Source: Orientallactaga sibirica
Lineage: Eukaryota; Chordata; Mammalia; Rodentia; Dipodidae
Assembly (NCBI GenBank): GCA_036365145.1
Contig: JAEOAD010000018.1
Coordinates: 7,768,001-7,832,000, forward strand
DNA length: 64,000 nt
Direction of reading: 5' to 3'
The notes under the pieces were generated by a model that ran no database searches, was not told the DNA's origin, and worked only from the letters and a program-made list of their open reading frames with translations. Below, in pieces: positions 23,501-36,200 of the stretch. The position numbers and the translations under genes are program-made. Every line of letters starts with the position of its first letter. The stretch's first letter is position 1.

Positions 23501-24745
23501 GTGTATATGGAAGGTTACCAGCACCTACAGAATACCATTCTCTAATGCTTGTTGAAGGAGTGGCTCAATGAACAAATGAATGGATAACATGTCATTGAGA
23601 ATGGAAAAGAGTGTGGTGGGAAGGTAATGGAAATAGAAAAACACAAGACCTAGATTCTAGCCAACCAACTTAGCAAAATCAAAGAACTTGAATTTTCATT
23701 TCTTTGCTAGTACCTTATTATTAAGGCAGACCATCTCCTTTTTGGTTTCCTATAATTTGCTGCAACACTGGAATTACTGTTATACCTATTAGAATACATG
23801 GCCCATTAGCTTTGAAAAGTTTATGGTCAAATTGAAGAAACAAATAATTTCAACATGATACTTAAAATGCTAAGTAGCATAAAGGAAGAGTAAAAACCCA
23901 GCTAAACACCCAGACTTTATTGGAGTATATGGATGAAAAGGCATGAAGTCCAGTGTACAGAAGAACTGAAGAATGGACAAGGTAGAAAGGACCTTTTCCT
24001 TAATGAAAGGAAGAATCACTGGTACACTTAGAAATACAGAACAAAGGATGGGTTGGAAGGTGATAGGAATGAACTACACTGAAAGCAGAAAAAGAAACCA
24101 GGAGTATGCTGCTGTCACAGAGCTAAGTCAGTGTCATTGATAGTAAAGATGAGAAAGAAAGGCTAATTTAGAGATAGCTTGGGAAGTAAAGCCAAGGATA
24201 TTTAAAGAATGAAACAAGTGAGCCCAGAGATGAAGAAATGTGAAGACAGAAAATTTCCTGGTTTAAATGGGTGGTAAACAGTGCACCTAATGATTAATAC
24301 TTAAATACTAAGAAAGAAAGACATGGATTTAATTTTGAATGTAAAGTCTGAAATGTCTTGGAAACCTTCCCATGGAAGCCAAGAAATATGTAATGAAAGT
24401 CAGCTTTGTACAGATGTACCATACAAGTTGTACGATGTTCAGCTAATGGCCTTGGACTTTATCCCATAGGCTATGCCAAGCTATGTTCTAAAATGTTATC
24501 AGTGACAGTGTGGAGAGACTGCTCAGGAGATGCCATTTTATTCTACTTTCCTTTTCATTATTCTGATCTCAAAGTATAATTGTTGTACACATGACTTTTT
24601 GTTTTTAACCTTGTAGCCTTCACATGACCAGTACCCTCCATGCCTATACACAGAATATCTAATGTCTAGCACCATGCCTGCTATGATCTGCTTGGAAGGC
24701 CTTTCTGGTGAAAGAGAAGAATCTAAACAGAGATTCTATCTTGTT
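20598..24745. other. Largely unassigned; old MIR-like traces
   Basis: Four kilobases without B1, DIP, LTR or gene. At 22525-22645 (catatgaggaagttgaggtt aaaagagg...) an old MIR on the minus strand is likely. At about 23175-23290 (tatttattaagcactgtact) another is possible. Open frames of up to ~104 codons (22519-22948, both strands) show no family features. Confidence 0.4.
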
Positions 24746-24749
24746 TGGG

Positions 24750-25115
24750 GCAGGAGAGATGGCTCAGCAGTTAAGTGCACTTCCTGTGCAAGCATAATGA
24801 TCTGAGGGGGCCTGAGAACACCCAAGTTTAAATCTGCAGAACCCACACATACATCTGGATCTTGCCATACTTGCCTATAAGCACAGTTCTATGAGGTAAT
24901 ATAGACTAGAGAATCACTGGAGCTGAGAACAACAAGCTTTGGAATCAGTTAAGACTCTGTCACAAGGAAAATCAGACAGGTGAGTGATGGAGGGGACACC
25001 ATTGTTTTGCTCTGGCCACCACAGGCAAGCCCATGAAGTGCTGAAGATGAACTCATGAATGCCACATCAGCACATACATGTGCATACATCACATACCACA
25101 TAAAGTAATTATTAA
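24750..25115 (+). mobile_element. B4-like SINE, diverged
   Basis: aggagagatggctcagcagt head, gcacttcctgtgcaagcata, then a long degraded B1-like part and acatgtgcatacatcacata tail. This fits the rodent B4 layout. Confidence 0.55.
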
Positions 25116-27819
25116 TACTTATATGGGTTGATTGCAAGATATTTAGGGGATAGATTGATGAACATGTGATGAAGTTAGTGGATTAAACGTTATTGGTAGA
25201 ATCTATGTGATATAGTGGTGTTTACTCTAAAATTCTTCCAACTTTTCTGGATATCTGGAAATTTCATAAATGTTGCAAAGAAAACAGTATTTGTCACAAA
25301 TATTGACTTCTTCCCAGTGGAAATAAATGATGAGGATGAGCAAAATCTAGAAATGACTTGCTGTCACCTCTTGCAACAAAGCTGACTTCTGCTTCACTTC
25401 AGCCCCTGCACCGCCCCACTAAAGATGGCTGGCAGTGCTCCTGCTTTAATCTCAGGTCTAAATGCTTAATGATCAAAGTCCATTTCCTACCACAACAGGA
25501 GTCGAGAGTTTATTGTATGTGCACATGGGGCAGGGAGCTTGTCCCTGTTGACTCCTCTTGTTATTCTTGAAGCAGGAAGTTAAACTTCCCCACCTGCAAA
25601 TGAAACTAGAAACCTCCTTTCCCCGCATCCAAAAGCACTAAGGAAAAAAAAGTTTGGATAGAGAGAACTCTTTTTCAATTTTATATACTTTTCTTCTTTC
25701 TCAATTGCTTGGCAAGCACATCAACTTTCTCTTAAAATGCTAAAAAGTTACCCAGGAAAAGTACAGCATTAACTCATTAAGATTAAATTACATCAGCTGT
25801 GAAAGAAATTGTTCTGTTTTGTTTTCCAGTTTTCTTGATTTTTTTTTTAATTTTAAGAGTTTTCTTCCAAAAATACTTCCTAAGTCAATGTACCTATTCT
25901 CCAGGTTCTCAACTGTAGGGACTTCTTTACTTCGCAAAGAGAAGGCAGTTGTTTGCCTGGCCCAAGGTGTACACTGACTCTTTCATGCAAATACATCTTT
26001 CTACTCCTGTGGCCAAGTGCCTTGCCGTTATAGCCACATGTTTGTTCAAGCAGTGAGGAAATATTAAATATCACACATTCTCAGCAGAGACTCAACAGTA
26101 ATTATCAACAGATGACACAGTGGGGGACTGAGAAAGCAGAAGAGTCTTCCCTACAGGGAGCTGGTGCTGAGGCCCAGACCACTCATTGGTCACCAATCTG
26201 GGCAAAGATGAGGTTAGCTGGTCGCTGATTCTACTGTTCACATTACCTTACCTTACCTTACCTTCTTGAAGCATCTGCCCTAAACAACTAATACAAGGTT
26301 CCTTCAGAAGGGACAGTGTACTATGTGATAGGTACTTCGTGCCCCTTGGGGAAAATGAAGTACCATCAGGAGGCTTTGTTTCAAGGGTTGCAGGAGCAGA
26401 TTCCCTGGGAATGTCATTCAGTTTAGCAAAACCACACGAAAGGCTTGCTTTGTTGTGCTCATCAGACAATGAACATAGAGACACAGTGGTTAAAAGAAAA
26501 AGATACAAACCTCATCCCTGGAGAATTAACATCTAAACAGAAAGATGATTACTTACCAGTGAGGTATTAGATGCAACCATGGAAATGTATGCACTAGATA
26601 GTATAAAAAAATCTTTGACATAATTATCTCTATGTAGAACAGAAAACATAGAGATGAAAGAAATTATGCCAGAAAGGTATTAAGAAGAGGTACCATCTAC
26701 TCTGGGCCCATAAATAAGAACATATTTGCTCTAAAATGCATCAAATGATGGAAATTCAGCCCTGAGGGAGGCAGACAGGACTCTGCTCTAATGAAGCTTG
26801 TATTGGACTAGGAATAGGAAGATCAGAACAAACTCTCTCAGTAGGCTATTATGCTAATACATCGTGGCATCTAGAGTTTAGGGAAGAAACTTTCTTACAA
26901 AGGCATAGAGACATGGGAAAACTAGTCATAGTTCCTTTCTTTTACCTCTGTACTTATTAACACAGCATTTGTGGCAGGGCAATATTTGAAAAGCCTAGAA
27001 GAGTCTCACACCTTTGTAAGGTCTATGAGCCAATATAAATTATGGATGTTGAAGGCAATATTTCATATACCAGGGCAATTTTAGCTAAGGCCTTACTTAA
27101 AAGTTAATTGCTTCTTTTAAGGAACTAAGGCTTGACAGGCACATAAGTAAGACTGTCATAGATGAAGGATTCTAGGAAATCCCAGTATCACTTGAAGTCA
27201 TTGCTATGGAACAGTACATACAGCGACTTCCAAGCAGCCACCACATCAATGAAACACTCTGCATGAAATATCAACCTAACAGAAAATAATGATAACTTTG
27301 TATTCCTCACCCAAATGTGTTTCATTTACTGGTATGAATATGTAAATTCTGCAAACAGAATATAGCTCCCTTGATTTTCCTTCCTGGTCCTATTATCTTC
27401 CTGTTCATAATCCATAAATTGTGCTTCTATTTCAGTGCTTAACATTAAACTTTTACAACTTTCTTACAAGCTTCAGATTATCCACTGTTTCTATCTTCCT
27501 CCAAACTAGTCAAGGATTGATTACATTTTACCCACCCATCCAAAGCCCAGCTTCTCTCTTCTTTCTCTTGTTATCTAGACATTTACTTTAGGATTTGCTT
27601 TTCTATATTTTCCATCTTCTTTAAATATACCAAGATAATTTCTGTTCTCACTGTTGATTTACTTGTACCCATCCACTACTTCTTTCCTCTCTTTTGAGTA
27701 AATGTTTCATTAGTTCATTTTTCAGTAAAAGATATAGAGGGTAAATTTCCTACATCTTTGTTTTTTGTTTTTGTTGTTGTTGTTTTTCTTTAATTTCACC
27801 CTTGCTAGTGATAATTTAC
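25116..27819. other. No recognisable gene or repeat; (CCTTA)n at 26243
   Basis: Unique-looking sequence. A short pentanucleotide array (ttaccttaccttacctt) fills 26243-26264. Nothing else is supported. Confidence 0.45.
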
Positions 27820-28430
27820 CTGGGTATAAATTAATAATTGGTAGAAGTTTTCTCTTTTTGCTTTGAAGATATTATTTCACTGACTTTCCCCATCTGTTCT
27901 GATGAGGAGAAACCACAATTATTTTTAATCTCTTTCTCTTTTACCTTTATGATAATGCTTTTGCAATTTAATATTTTTAAATTTTATTATGATGGCTTTA
28001 TTCAGCTTTGTCCTTATTTATCTGACTCAGTTTTCCTGTCTTTTTTCAATTTTGGGAAATTCATGACCATTACACTTTCTAAAATCTTTTCTCTGTCATT
28101 TTATATTTTTTTCGTTTTTCTACATCCTTCTATATTCAAGGTTAATTACTTAATGATATCTTTCAATTGACTATTTACACATTTTTAAATTTACTTTGAG
28201 ATTTTATTTCAGTAATTACATATTTTTAATTTTAATTTAATTTGTGAAATGTTAAAATATTTTTATGTTCTTATTTAATAGTCATCATTGTCCCTTATTT
28301 TTGGAAGCATTTTTCAAACCTTATTATAATTTTGATTTTGTGTTCATATAGCCTTTTAGTATTTTCTTTGTGTGTTTTGAAACTGCTTCATAGGCAGGCT
28401 CTTTGAATGGGAAGCACTGCTGTTTCACTA
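27820..28430. repeat. Old AT-rich L1M-like fragment
   Basis: Phrases such as gatattatttcactgacttt, tctgttctgatgaggagaaa and caattttgggaaattcatga resemble an ancient mammalian L1 segment. Divergence is high and I cannot fix the orientation. The 110-codon open frame (27838-28170) is T-rich and hydrophobic for that reason. Confidence 0.42.
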
Positions 28431-28628
28431 TGAGTGGAGGTGACTGTGTTCATGTCTTCATTTTCTTCCCCAAATCCATCTTTGTTTGCTTTCACTTGTT
28501 GTTGTTGGCCTCCTGAAGCCCTGGGTAGGCATGAATTTCATGTGAGAAGTGAGAGACTTCTTCCAGAAATTCTCACAGTCATAGACATTGAGCCAGAGGT
28601 TTTTCTGGCCCATAACTGGAAGGTACAT

Positions 28629-28682
28629 AGTTTTATACAAAAAAAAAAAAAAAAAAAAAAAAAGGCATGAAAAGTTTTATAC
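28629..28682 (+). repeat. Poly(A) run between short direct repeats
   Basis: A run of about 25 A (28639-28663) plus ggcatgaa lies between two perfect copies of AGTTTTATAC (28629-28638 and 28673-28682). This looks like a retroposition footprint with almost no body. Confidence 0.6.
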
Positions 28683-29861
28683 CTAAAAAGCAGCACTTTG
28701 ACTATGAGCACAACTGTATCTTAGTCCCTGTGAGAAGCACTGGTCCTGAAACCAGTAGGAGGACAGTCCCACTTACCACCAGGATCTGAGTTCTATACCT
28801 CCCTGACTCTTTAGTAACTAAGAGATATCAGGGTTGCATTGTGCTCCCAGCTTCACATTAATTTCAATTTTCTGAGCTGCAAAATGGTTGGCCCTAGTTT
28901 TGAACCATGTTAGGCTGTCCCTATTTTATGTTTTACCTATCATTTCATGTCTGGGAAGCAGATGAGTTGAGTGGCTACCAAGCATAAATATATAGTCTCA
29001 TGCTGACATTTCACCTATCCATCCACAATAGATGGATGCTCAGTCTCACTTCTTGGTCTTGTCTGATGATCAGTCCTCTGGTGGAATGAACTTCCCATGT
29101 TCTACCATCCCAATTTCTCACAACACAGTTTATACCTTCTCAAGGATATTCTGTAACTGACTCCACCATCCACCTCCTTGCCCCTTCCTCTACCTCCCTC
29201 CCTCAATACAGTATGAACTTCTGGAGGCATGGGTTTATTTCATCTCATGTTTTCTCATGTGCCTGATCAGCATTTGGTGGATGAGAAATTAGTGAATACT
29301 TTATTATTTGTTTGAAATGTAGAAAGCTCAAAATTTCAGGGCCTTACTTTCACTTTCCTAAAACCTATTAGGAAAGGTAAAAATAAAGATAGAAACTAAT
29401 GCAACTTTTCTCTTAATGCCATCTCTTACTCCTAAACCTTTGCTCAGATGTCCCAAAAACATGTAGAGATTTTGAAATGTCTCCAAGGTCTCTGAAATCC
29501 AAAGCGGTTAGTTCACCTTGCTATTTCGAAAAGTAAATAGGATTTGTGGAGAAATTATGCAAACTTTCCCTGGAAAATCAAAAGATTTTTTTTTAAAAGT
29601 CCAGACAAACTTTTGAAAAGCCAAAATCATCAAGCTTCATTTTATATTCAGAACTTTCTACACTTTACTATAAAGTAATGTGGATGATTAAACTTACCAA
29701 AATATGAGACAATTAAGGTAACACACTTCACCAAGGACTGTTAGGTATCGACATGTATGAGTCTACACACATGCTGATAAAGAATAACATCTTCATACAA
29801 ATTGAAGATAAATATGTGAATAAAAGTGTGTAGTTAATTATTTTATTTCTTTTTACGGGGG
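28683..29861. other. Unassigned; weak MIR-like trace
   Basis: Bases ~28850-28930 (attttctgagctgcaaaatgg) resemble an old MIR. The rest holds no recognisable element. Confidence 0.35.
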
Positions 29862-30006
29862 TATTTTTTTGAGGTAGGGTCTCACTCCAGCACAGATTGA
29901 TCTGGAGTGTACTCTATAATCCCAGGATGGCCTCAAATTTATAGCAATTCTCCCAACTCTGCCCCCCAAATGCTGGGATTAAAGGCATGAGCCATAATAC
30001 CTGGCT
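29862..30006 (-). mobile_element. B1 SINE, antisense
   Basis: tttttttgaggtagggtctc, gatctggagtgtactctata, tgctgggattaaaggcatga, acctggct. Diverged, full length. Confidence 0.85.
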
Positions 30007-32092
30007 ATGCTTTTCTTGTAAGTAACTGACACTCATTCCCCAAAAGTAGAAATAACTTGTAGTTTTACCCAAGCACATCTTTCCTCCAAGATCCCATGAA
30101 TTTGATGTTCACCTTGGAATAGCCTTCTCTACTGTGATTAATAGCTTGGTTTAAATTCTATTTCCTCCTATAGAAAGCCCCTGGCAATTCTTGATAACCA
30201 TGCTACCGTTCCCATGTCTCCTTGAGAAAGGGCATATACATTGTAGCTCTTTGCTTCTACCTGCTTCATACTATGAGCCATAGAAAGGCCATGGGGATCC
30301 AAGGGCCAAGTGTATTCATCTTTGACTCTTAGCCTGGTGCTCTACTTATAATTGATAGATATGCAACAAAGATTTGGTAATGAAGAAAGGAAGTACATGA
30401 GCAGAAAAATCTGGCAATATATTTTCCATCATAGGATGAGCAATAAACAGCCTCAACTGTATCCAGGGGATCTTCAGAAAACAGTGAGGTTTCTGCACAG
30501 TTATAGCTGGTTTCCAGTGTGAATAGCATCATCCTCCTGAAACTGAAATAGGCGAGCCTTCCCTCCTTAAAAATTGCCCCTTTTACCAGCAAATAAACAC
30601 CCAAATGACATGTTTTTCTATTAAAAACTCATGGGCCTTAAATTTCTTTTAAATCACAGCTTTTAGTATTATTACATGTGTTCCATTAACAGGCATATCC
30701 AATGAATTCCCTTTCATAAACACTAGTAAGTTCAGTGCTAACCAGCCAGGTGATTAATTTATAATTCTTGACACATTAGGGAGGTGGGCTGGAGGTAAGA
30801 ATCAGCATGCAAGTCATGGGATGGGCAGTCTTTGACGCCAATGCCATGGACACACACAGAGAAGGGCACATACAAACACCTGAACACACGTGCATATGTG
30901 AACCACTGTGAACACCCACAGTGCTGAACTGGCATTGGATCCAAATTTGAGAAATCAATGCCTGAAGGCAAATAACAGAGCCCAAACTATTGCAGGTTCC
31001 TTTTCCCGTAAAAAAATAATGAATAAAAATCATTGGAGCTTCGCCAGAGCTTAATGCATTCAATAGCTGCTTCAATCCCTGATTCCTAATAATTAAGCCC
31101 TTTCCCTAAACTTCAGGGACAGAGGCACACTCTGCTTAAGAGAGAACTTCAGGCTAGAATTGAACAGTGTGATTTTGAGAGGGTATATTTCTCTCTGTGT
31201 GCTATTTGACTTTCCACATGAGTAATGAAAAGGTTGGCTGGAATGATTCCTCTCTCCTGACCTTTTAGGTAATGATTTGGATGTGACACTGATATGTTAG
31301 TTCTTCCCATTCTTCGATTTAATCTGTTTGTAGCTGCTGCAGCTTCTGATGATGACGACTGTATACTACAATAAGGATGCTGTTAAATATCACTCCCTTG
31401 GGTCAGTGTGAGGGCTAAATGATGGATTATATATAAAGGACATGGAAGTGTGTCTAGCTTGTGTTATCCCCATATAAAGGAGGCCATATTATTAACTCTT
31501 TCTGTCTTATTTATATATTTCAGAGTAAAGTATCAATAAACAAAAGATAAAACCATAACTTCCTTCTGGTTCCTCAAGGGTACTCTCAGTTCTGCACATC
31601 AATGAGGCCTGCTGAACATGGCTTGAGTCTCAGAACATAAGGACACTCCATAAGAAAGGCCCAAAATAAAACATAAAAGTGTGCCAGCAAGCTGAAGAGA
31701 CTCACACAGTGCCTTCTCCATGTAGCACTTGGCAGCATCCATTCCTCCTCATCCTCCAATTTCATGGTCAGCAAAAAATCACTCATAAAAAGCCCAGTGC
31801 TTAAATGAGTATGGGAATTACATGTCTTGGAAAACCCAGAGGTGAAGTCAGTCTGGGTCACCTTCAAGTTAAGCCATAGTATCATTGGGTGAGTGAGGGT
31901 TAATCCAAAGCTTTTGCAAAGCAATGCAAACCATATTCCACCCTTTCTGATCTGTAATGCAGAGAGCATTGCAGGTCCCACATGCAGGATAGACAATGTA
32001 GTTCAAATTATTCCATATATCAATATCTTGTCTATAAACAAATTTACTTCCAAATGAAGCATTAGACACTGCTCTTCAGAAGAAGATATTTA
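30007..32092. other. Unique sequence without recognisable gene
   Basis: Repeat-free apart from short simple tracts. Minus-strand open frames of 91, 99 and 136 codons (30604-30329, 31075-30776, 31996-31586) show no domain, signal peptide or family I recognise and overlap one another in different frames. Bases ~30960-31400 are repeat-free with TAAT-rich words (see findings). Confidence 0.4.
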
Positions 32093-32253
32093 GGCCGGGC
32101 GTGGTGGCGCACGCCTTTAATCCCAGCACTCGGGAGGCAGAGGTAGGAGGATCGCCGAGAGTTCAAGGCCACCCTGAGACTACATAGTTAATTCCAGGTC
32201 AGCCTGGGCCAGAGTGAGACCCTACCTTGCAAAACCAAAAAAAAAAAAAAAAA
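32093..32253 (+). mobile_element. B1 SINE, near-consensus, perfect 13-bp TSD
   Basis: ggccgggcgtggtggcgcac, gcactcgggaggcagaggta, atcgccgagagttcaaggcc, gagaccctaccttgc, A-tail of ~18. The CpGs are still intact. AAGAAGATATTTA occurs at 32080-32092 and 32254-32266. The youngest-looking B1 in the window with 51645. Confidence 0.96.
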
Positions 32254-32589
32254 AAGAAGATATTTATTTTCCTTTTGCAAACATTTGAATATAGGGCTTA
32301 GAATGATAACAACAAGAATAATAACAGCAATGCAAACTGAAGCAGGAGGACAGAATCAGTGACCATTCACAATCTGTAGTTTAACTGGGATGCACTGACA
32401 GCATTCTGTCTTTGTTATTACAAGCCCTCTGTGAGCACTGAAATCAAGCTGGGCTTCTATATCTCAGCTCCAGAACATTCACTGAAAACCCGAGTGGCCT
32501 GAGATAACTCTCAGCCTCTCTTAAGTTATATCACTGTGTATTCAAAACTGGATCCATTTTTAGCACCCTCAAGTCTTGGAGTTTCTAAT

Positions 32590-32745
32590 TCTCAATCACA
32601 TAACTTTGATAAAGCCACTTCTTCATGCGAATTTTCAGTTTCATCATCTGTAAAATGGAAATAATTATCACTGCTGATGTGAAAGGGTTGATGTGAAGCT
32701 ACCATGAAATGATGAATTTGGACACACTCCATAAACAAATGCACC
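32590..32745 (+). repeat. MIR
   Basis: cagtttcatcatctgtaaaa tggaaataattatc is the MIR core, followed by gggttgatgtgaag. An ancient tRNA-derived SINE in sense orientation. Confidence 0.65.
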
Positions 32746-32904
32746 ATAATAGCTCAATATGTAGTAAAAGCTGTTCCTGGTTCCTTGATGGTTAGCCCTA
32801 GAAGTGAATTATAATTACAATTCACATGTTACCAATAAAAATGGGGTTAATTTAGCAAGTGGCCCCTAAAGAACAGAATTCGTATCCAATGAGTTACTGC
32901 ATGA

Positions 32905-33005
32905 GATGGTGAACATCTGTAATTCGAGCACTCAAAATCCTGAGAGAGGAAGATATTGGATTTAAGGGCAGTCTAAGAACATACTAATACACTGTCTTTA
33001 AAAGA
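32905..33005 (+). repeat. Possible B1/B4-like SINE fragment
   Basis: gagatggtgaacatctgtaa ttcgagcactcaaaatcctg resembles the 'catgcctgtaatcccagcac' part of a 7SL-related SINE. Highly diverged. The stretch 33006-33298 is unassigned. Confidence 0.35.
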
Positions 33006-33308
33006 ATCACATTAGTAGTGGTTCCTCAGTTATAATGGGTCATTATTGTTCTTGTGAAGGCCAAAACTTACAAACATAGAGTGCATGGCTACATTCCAGT
33101 TGAACCACAGATTGAGGATGGTCATACTGTCCTCTATCCTCCTGTCTCATTTTGCATTATTGTTATTATTTTGCTTTTTATCATTATAAGCTGTGTATTC
33201 AAACATGTGTAAAAGAAAAACACATGCCTGCTTTTATATAAGTTGGTAGTTCCCATCCATTCCTTACACTACTCTAACATTACACCGCAATATCCATGAG
33301 AATGGAGA

Positions 33309-33529
33309 TTTTTATTTTTTAATTTGAGAGAGAGAGAGAGAATGGGCACACCAGGGCCTCTCAGCTGCTGTGAACAAACTCCAGATGTGTGCACCCCCTT
33401 GTGTGCATGTGCAACATTGCATGCTTGTGTCACTTTTGCCTCTGGCTAAATGTGGGACCTGGAGATTTGAAGAAGCATTCTTAGGTTTTGCAGGCAGGTG
33501 CCTTAACCGCTAAGTCATCTCTCCAGCCA
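33309..33529 (-). mobile_element. DIP-type SINE, antisense, with TSD
   Basis: Tail, (GA)n, atgggcacaccagggcctct, caaactccagatgtgtgcac, then taagtcatctctccagcc. AGAATGGAGA flanks at 33299-33308 and 33530-33539. An internal expansion (tgtgcatgtgcaacattgca) lengthens the body. Confidence 0.92.
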
Positions 33530-33539
33530 AGAATGGAGA

Positions 33540-34984
33540 CTTTCGTGTTATTGTTCATTGACACATTCCAAGACAATACCTGAAGCATAACAGATACACC
33601 ATCAAATTTTAGCTGCCTCCACGGAGAATATATGACAGTCATTCTAAGATCATGCATCCAAGAGTGGTTCCTAATTCCCAGGGATTCCCTGTAACCAACA
33701 GGGAATAAATATGAGGCAAATTTGATAGTTATACTAATGGAAAGAGCAACGAGAATAGTGACTGTACTTGTGGAGGGCTTATTGTCCATAAGTATGGATA
33801 GACTCTAATCACCATGGCCTCCTTAGGAGACAGCAGCTACAGTTGGTGTTCCAAGAGCTAAACTCACTGCTATCCAAGAACCTTCTTCACTTTCTCATGA
33901 TTCTCTATAAGACCTGATGCCTGGATTCTGGTTAACATCCATCATTCACAACCTTCCACACTCTCCTTCATCCAGGAGTGAAGCAAGCAAGAAATGAAAT
34001 ATAGTTGCATCAAGAGACTGATATTGCACTATTAAAGAAGTGACATAAATTACCCTGTCTGATACAACCATTTTACAGAGGAGAAAGCTAAGCCATGGTT
34101 CTAGTAATCTGTCCTAGTTGGTATTGGAACTGGTATTCGAACTCAAGAAACTAGCCTCAGCTCATGAGCTTAAATCATTATTAGTATAGGCTCTACAAAG
34201 ATTGAAGTACTTCTATTAAGCCAAGTTCTCTAATAGCAGAAAGCTAGAAAGGGGCATCAGAATCTGGGCCAGCATAATAACAGCTTTCTTAGAAGGTGTT
34301 GGCCCAGTTAATCTGTGTCTATGTAAAAGCTATATACTTGATTTTGATACAGATTGTATATGGCATTTTCTATTCATTAAATTTCTCAACATAACTTTAC
34401 AGTAAGAATACTTGTCTTATATTTCATGTATTCCCAGAAGTGCTAGGAAAGAGAATTAAACCACCCAGCAACACTGTATGAAACTAATTAACAGGCAGAA
34501 TTCACAATTCTTACAAGCATCATGGTGCTATGTGTGGAGGGGGAAGAAGTGGTGAAAATTAACATCAAAGATGTCTGTGGAAAGAAGGAAGCTAGTATTG
34601 GTTCATACTAACACCAGAGAAAGCACTGGTGAGGAAATGTCCATAACTTTTATCTCATTCCAGCTTTCCCACAGTGCTAGGGAAAAAGCATTATTAATCT
34701 TGTGTAACAGAGGAAGAGAACTAGGGTCAGAAAGGCAAGTAACTTTCCCAAGATTAGACAACTCATGGAAGTAGAGAAGAAAATCTGGATTACCTTCAAA
34801 AATAAGCAATATAGTCTATCATATATACATAGTGAATCATTAATAAGATTGTTTATAACTAAAACAAGTGATTATGGGTGAAAAAGAGCTGTAAAGGGAG
34901 CTTGTCGTGACTCTAAAGCAGTTGAAATGTTCCAATAAGATGGGGTCTGAAGTCAATTACCTGAAATAAATTTCAGTTTCTTAT
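33540..34984. other. Unassigned with two MIR traces
   Basis: 34060-34150 (accattttacagaggagaaa) and 34640-34775 (gtcagaaaggcaagtaactt tcccaagattag) match MIR cores on the minus strand. Nothing else is recognised. Confidence 0.5.
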
Positions 34985-35330
34985 TGTCCTGGTCAGTTTC
35001 CTATCAGTATAAGGAAAAAAAAGAAAAACACTGAGGTTAAAAATCTTATACAGTGAAAGGATTATTTTGGCTCACAGTTTTGGAGCCATGATCAGTTAGT
35101 TGCCTCCATTGGTTTGGATTTGAGGCAGAGTACATGAATGAGCAAAACCACTCACATTGTGGCCAGGAAGCAAAGAGGAAGAGGCAGAAACCCACACTTC
35201 CCTCCAAGGGTCCACCTGTCCTATAAACTTCACACTAATGCCTATCTCTTAAAGATAGCACCATCCTGGGATCAGGCCTTTACCACATGGACCTTTGAGA
35301 AACATTCAGTACCAAAACTATAGAACCAAT
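34985..35330 (-). repeat. MaLR LTR, antisense
   Basis: ggattattttggctcacagt, gtggccaggaagcaaagagg, gatagcaccatcctgggatc, aggcctttaccacatggacc and accaaaactatag are the antisense landmarks of a MaLR LTR in order. Confidence 0.75.
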
Positions 35331-35379
35331 TGACTTTTGTGTTGGAAATATAAGCTTTTATGGAACAAGACAGAAGAAC

Positions 35380-35508
35380 AATAATAAATAATCTTGATGG
35401 AGTATTTACTAGATGAAAGGCATATTATATGCATTGTTTTTGTCCCACTCACCACAAATTTGTGATGGTTGTTACTGTTGACTAACATTTACAGGTTAAA
35501 AAAAAGAT
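35380..35508 (-). repeat. MIR
   Basis: gagtatttactagatgaaag gcatattatatgcattg, then acatttacaggttaaa fits the 3' half of MIR on the minus strand. Confidence 0.5.
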
Positions 35509-35517
35509 TCAGAACAT

Positions 35518-35625
35518 TAGCCAGGCAGGGTGGCCAATGTATTTAATCTCAGCACTTGGGAGGCAGAGGTAGGAGGACCCTACCTTGAAAACAAAACAAA
35601 ACAAAACAAAACAAAACAAAAAAAC
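35518..35625 (+). mobile_element. B1 with internal deletion and (AAAAC)n tail
   Basis: agccaggcagggtggccaat then gggaggcagaggtaggagga joins directly to ccctaccttgaaaac. The middle of the B1 is missing. The tail is (AAAAC)n. TCAGAACAT flanks at 35509-35517 and 35626-35634. Confidence 0.85.
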
Positions 35626-35634
35626 TCAGAACAT

Positions 35635-36200
35635 GCTCTCTCTCATATGTGGATTCTAGCATCAAATGTTTAGATTTGTATGTGAGTTGGAGTAAAAGTC
35701 AGTAGTAGAGGCCAGGAAGCAAGGAAGGGGCCATAAGTGAGGGAGGAGAGGGGAAGGCTTAAAGGGAGGAGATAGTGGATATGCAAGTAGAGGGGCACAA
35801 CACTGGGGTGGAATGGTCTAAGTGGGGTTAGGGGAAGGATCATAGGACAAGCACAGGTAGAAATAGGATTATTTCTCTAAATACTTATGCTTATTCTCAT
35901 ATTTTAGTGATCCTGTCACTTTTGGTTAGAGTCACATGGCAGTGACCACTGAGGAGACTCAAAACTCAACAAAGTGCTGAGAAGAAGTGACAGTGGAGTG
36001 CTCAGCACTAAGTGAGATATCTCTATTACCTCCTCCAAGGCTCAGGGACCATTACAGAAGAGATGACTAATAATGTAAGAGCCAAAAGGGGGGGGGTGCT
36101 TCAGAATGCTGTCTTCCAGACACAAAATGGCCTAGATATTCATGACCTCACAGTGGTTGATGCTATCTATATATGGGACTAACTATAAATTTATTCACCA
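35635..36200 (+). mobile_element. L1 3' end fragment (ORF2 end and 3'UTR)
   Basis: gctctctctcatatgtggat tctag is the L1 ORF2 terminus. The 3'UTR follows: gaagaagtgacagtgg, tcctccaaggctcagggacc and atggcctagatattcatgac, all paralleled at 49430-49600. A G run lies at 36089-36097. The 3' end is lost. Confidence 0.7.

Noticed and set aside
26243..26264. Telomere-like repeat
   Set aside because: The unit is CCTTA, five bases, not the vertebrate TTAGGG.
31586..31996. 136-codon minus-strand open frame
   Set aside because: No domain, no splice or codon signal I can see, and overlaps another frame. Not enough to call a gene.
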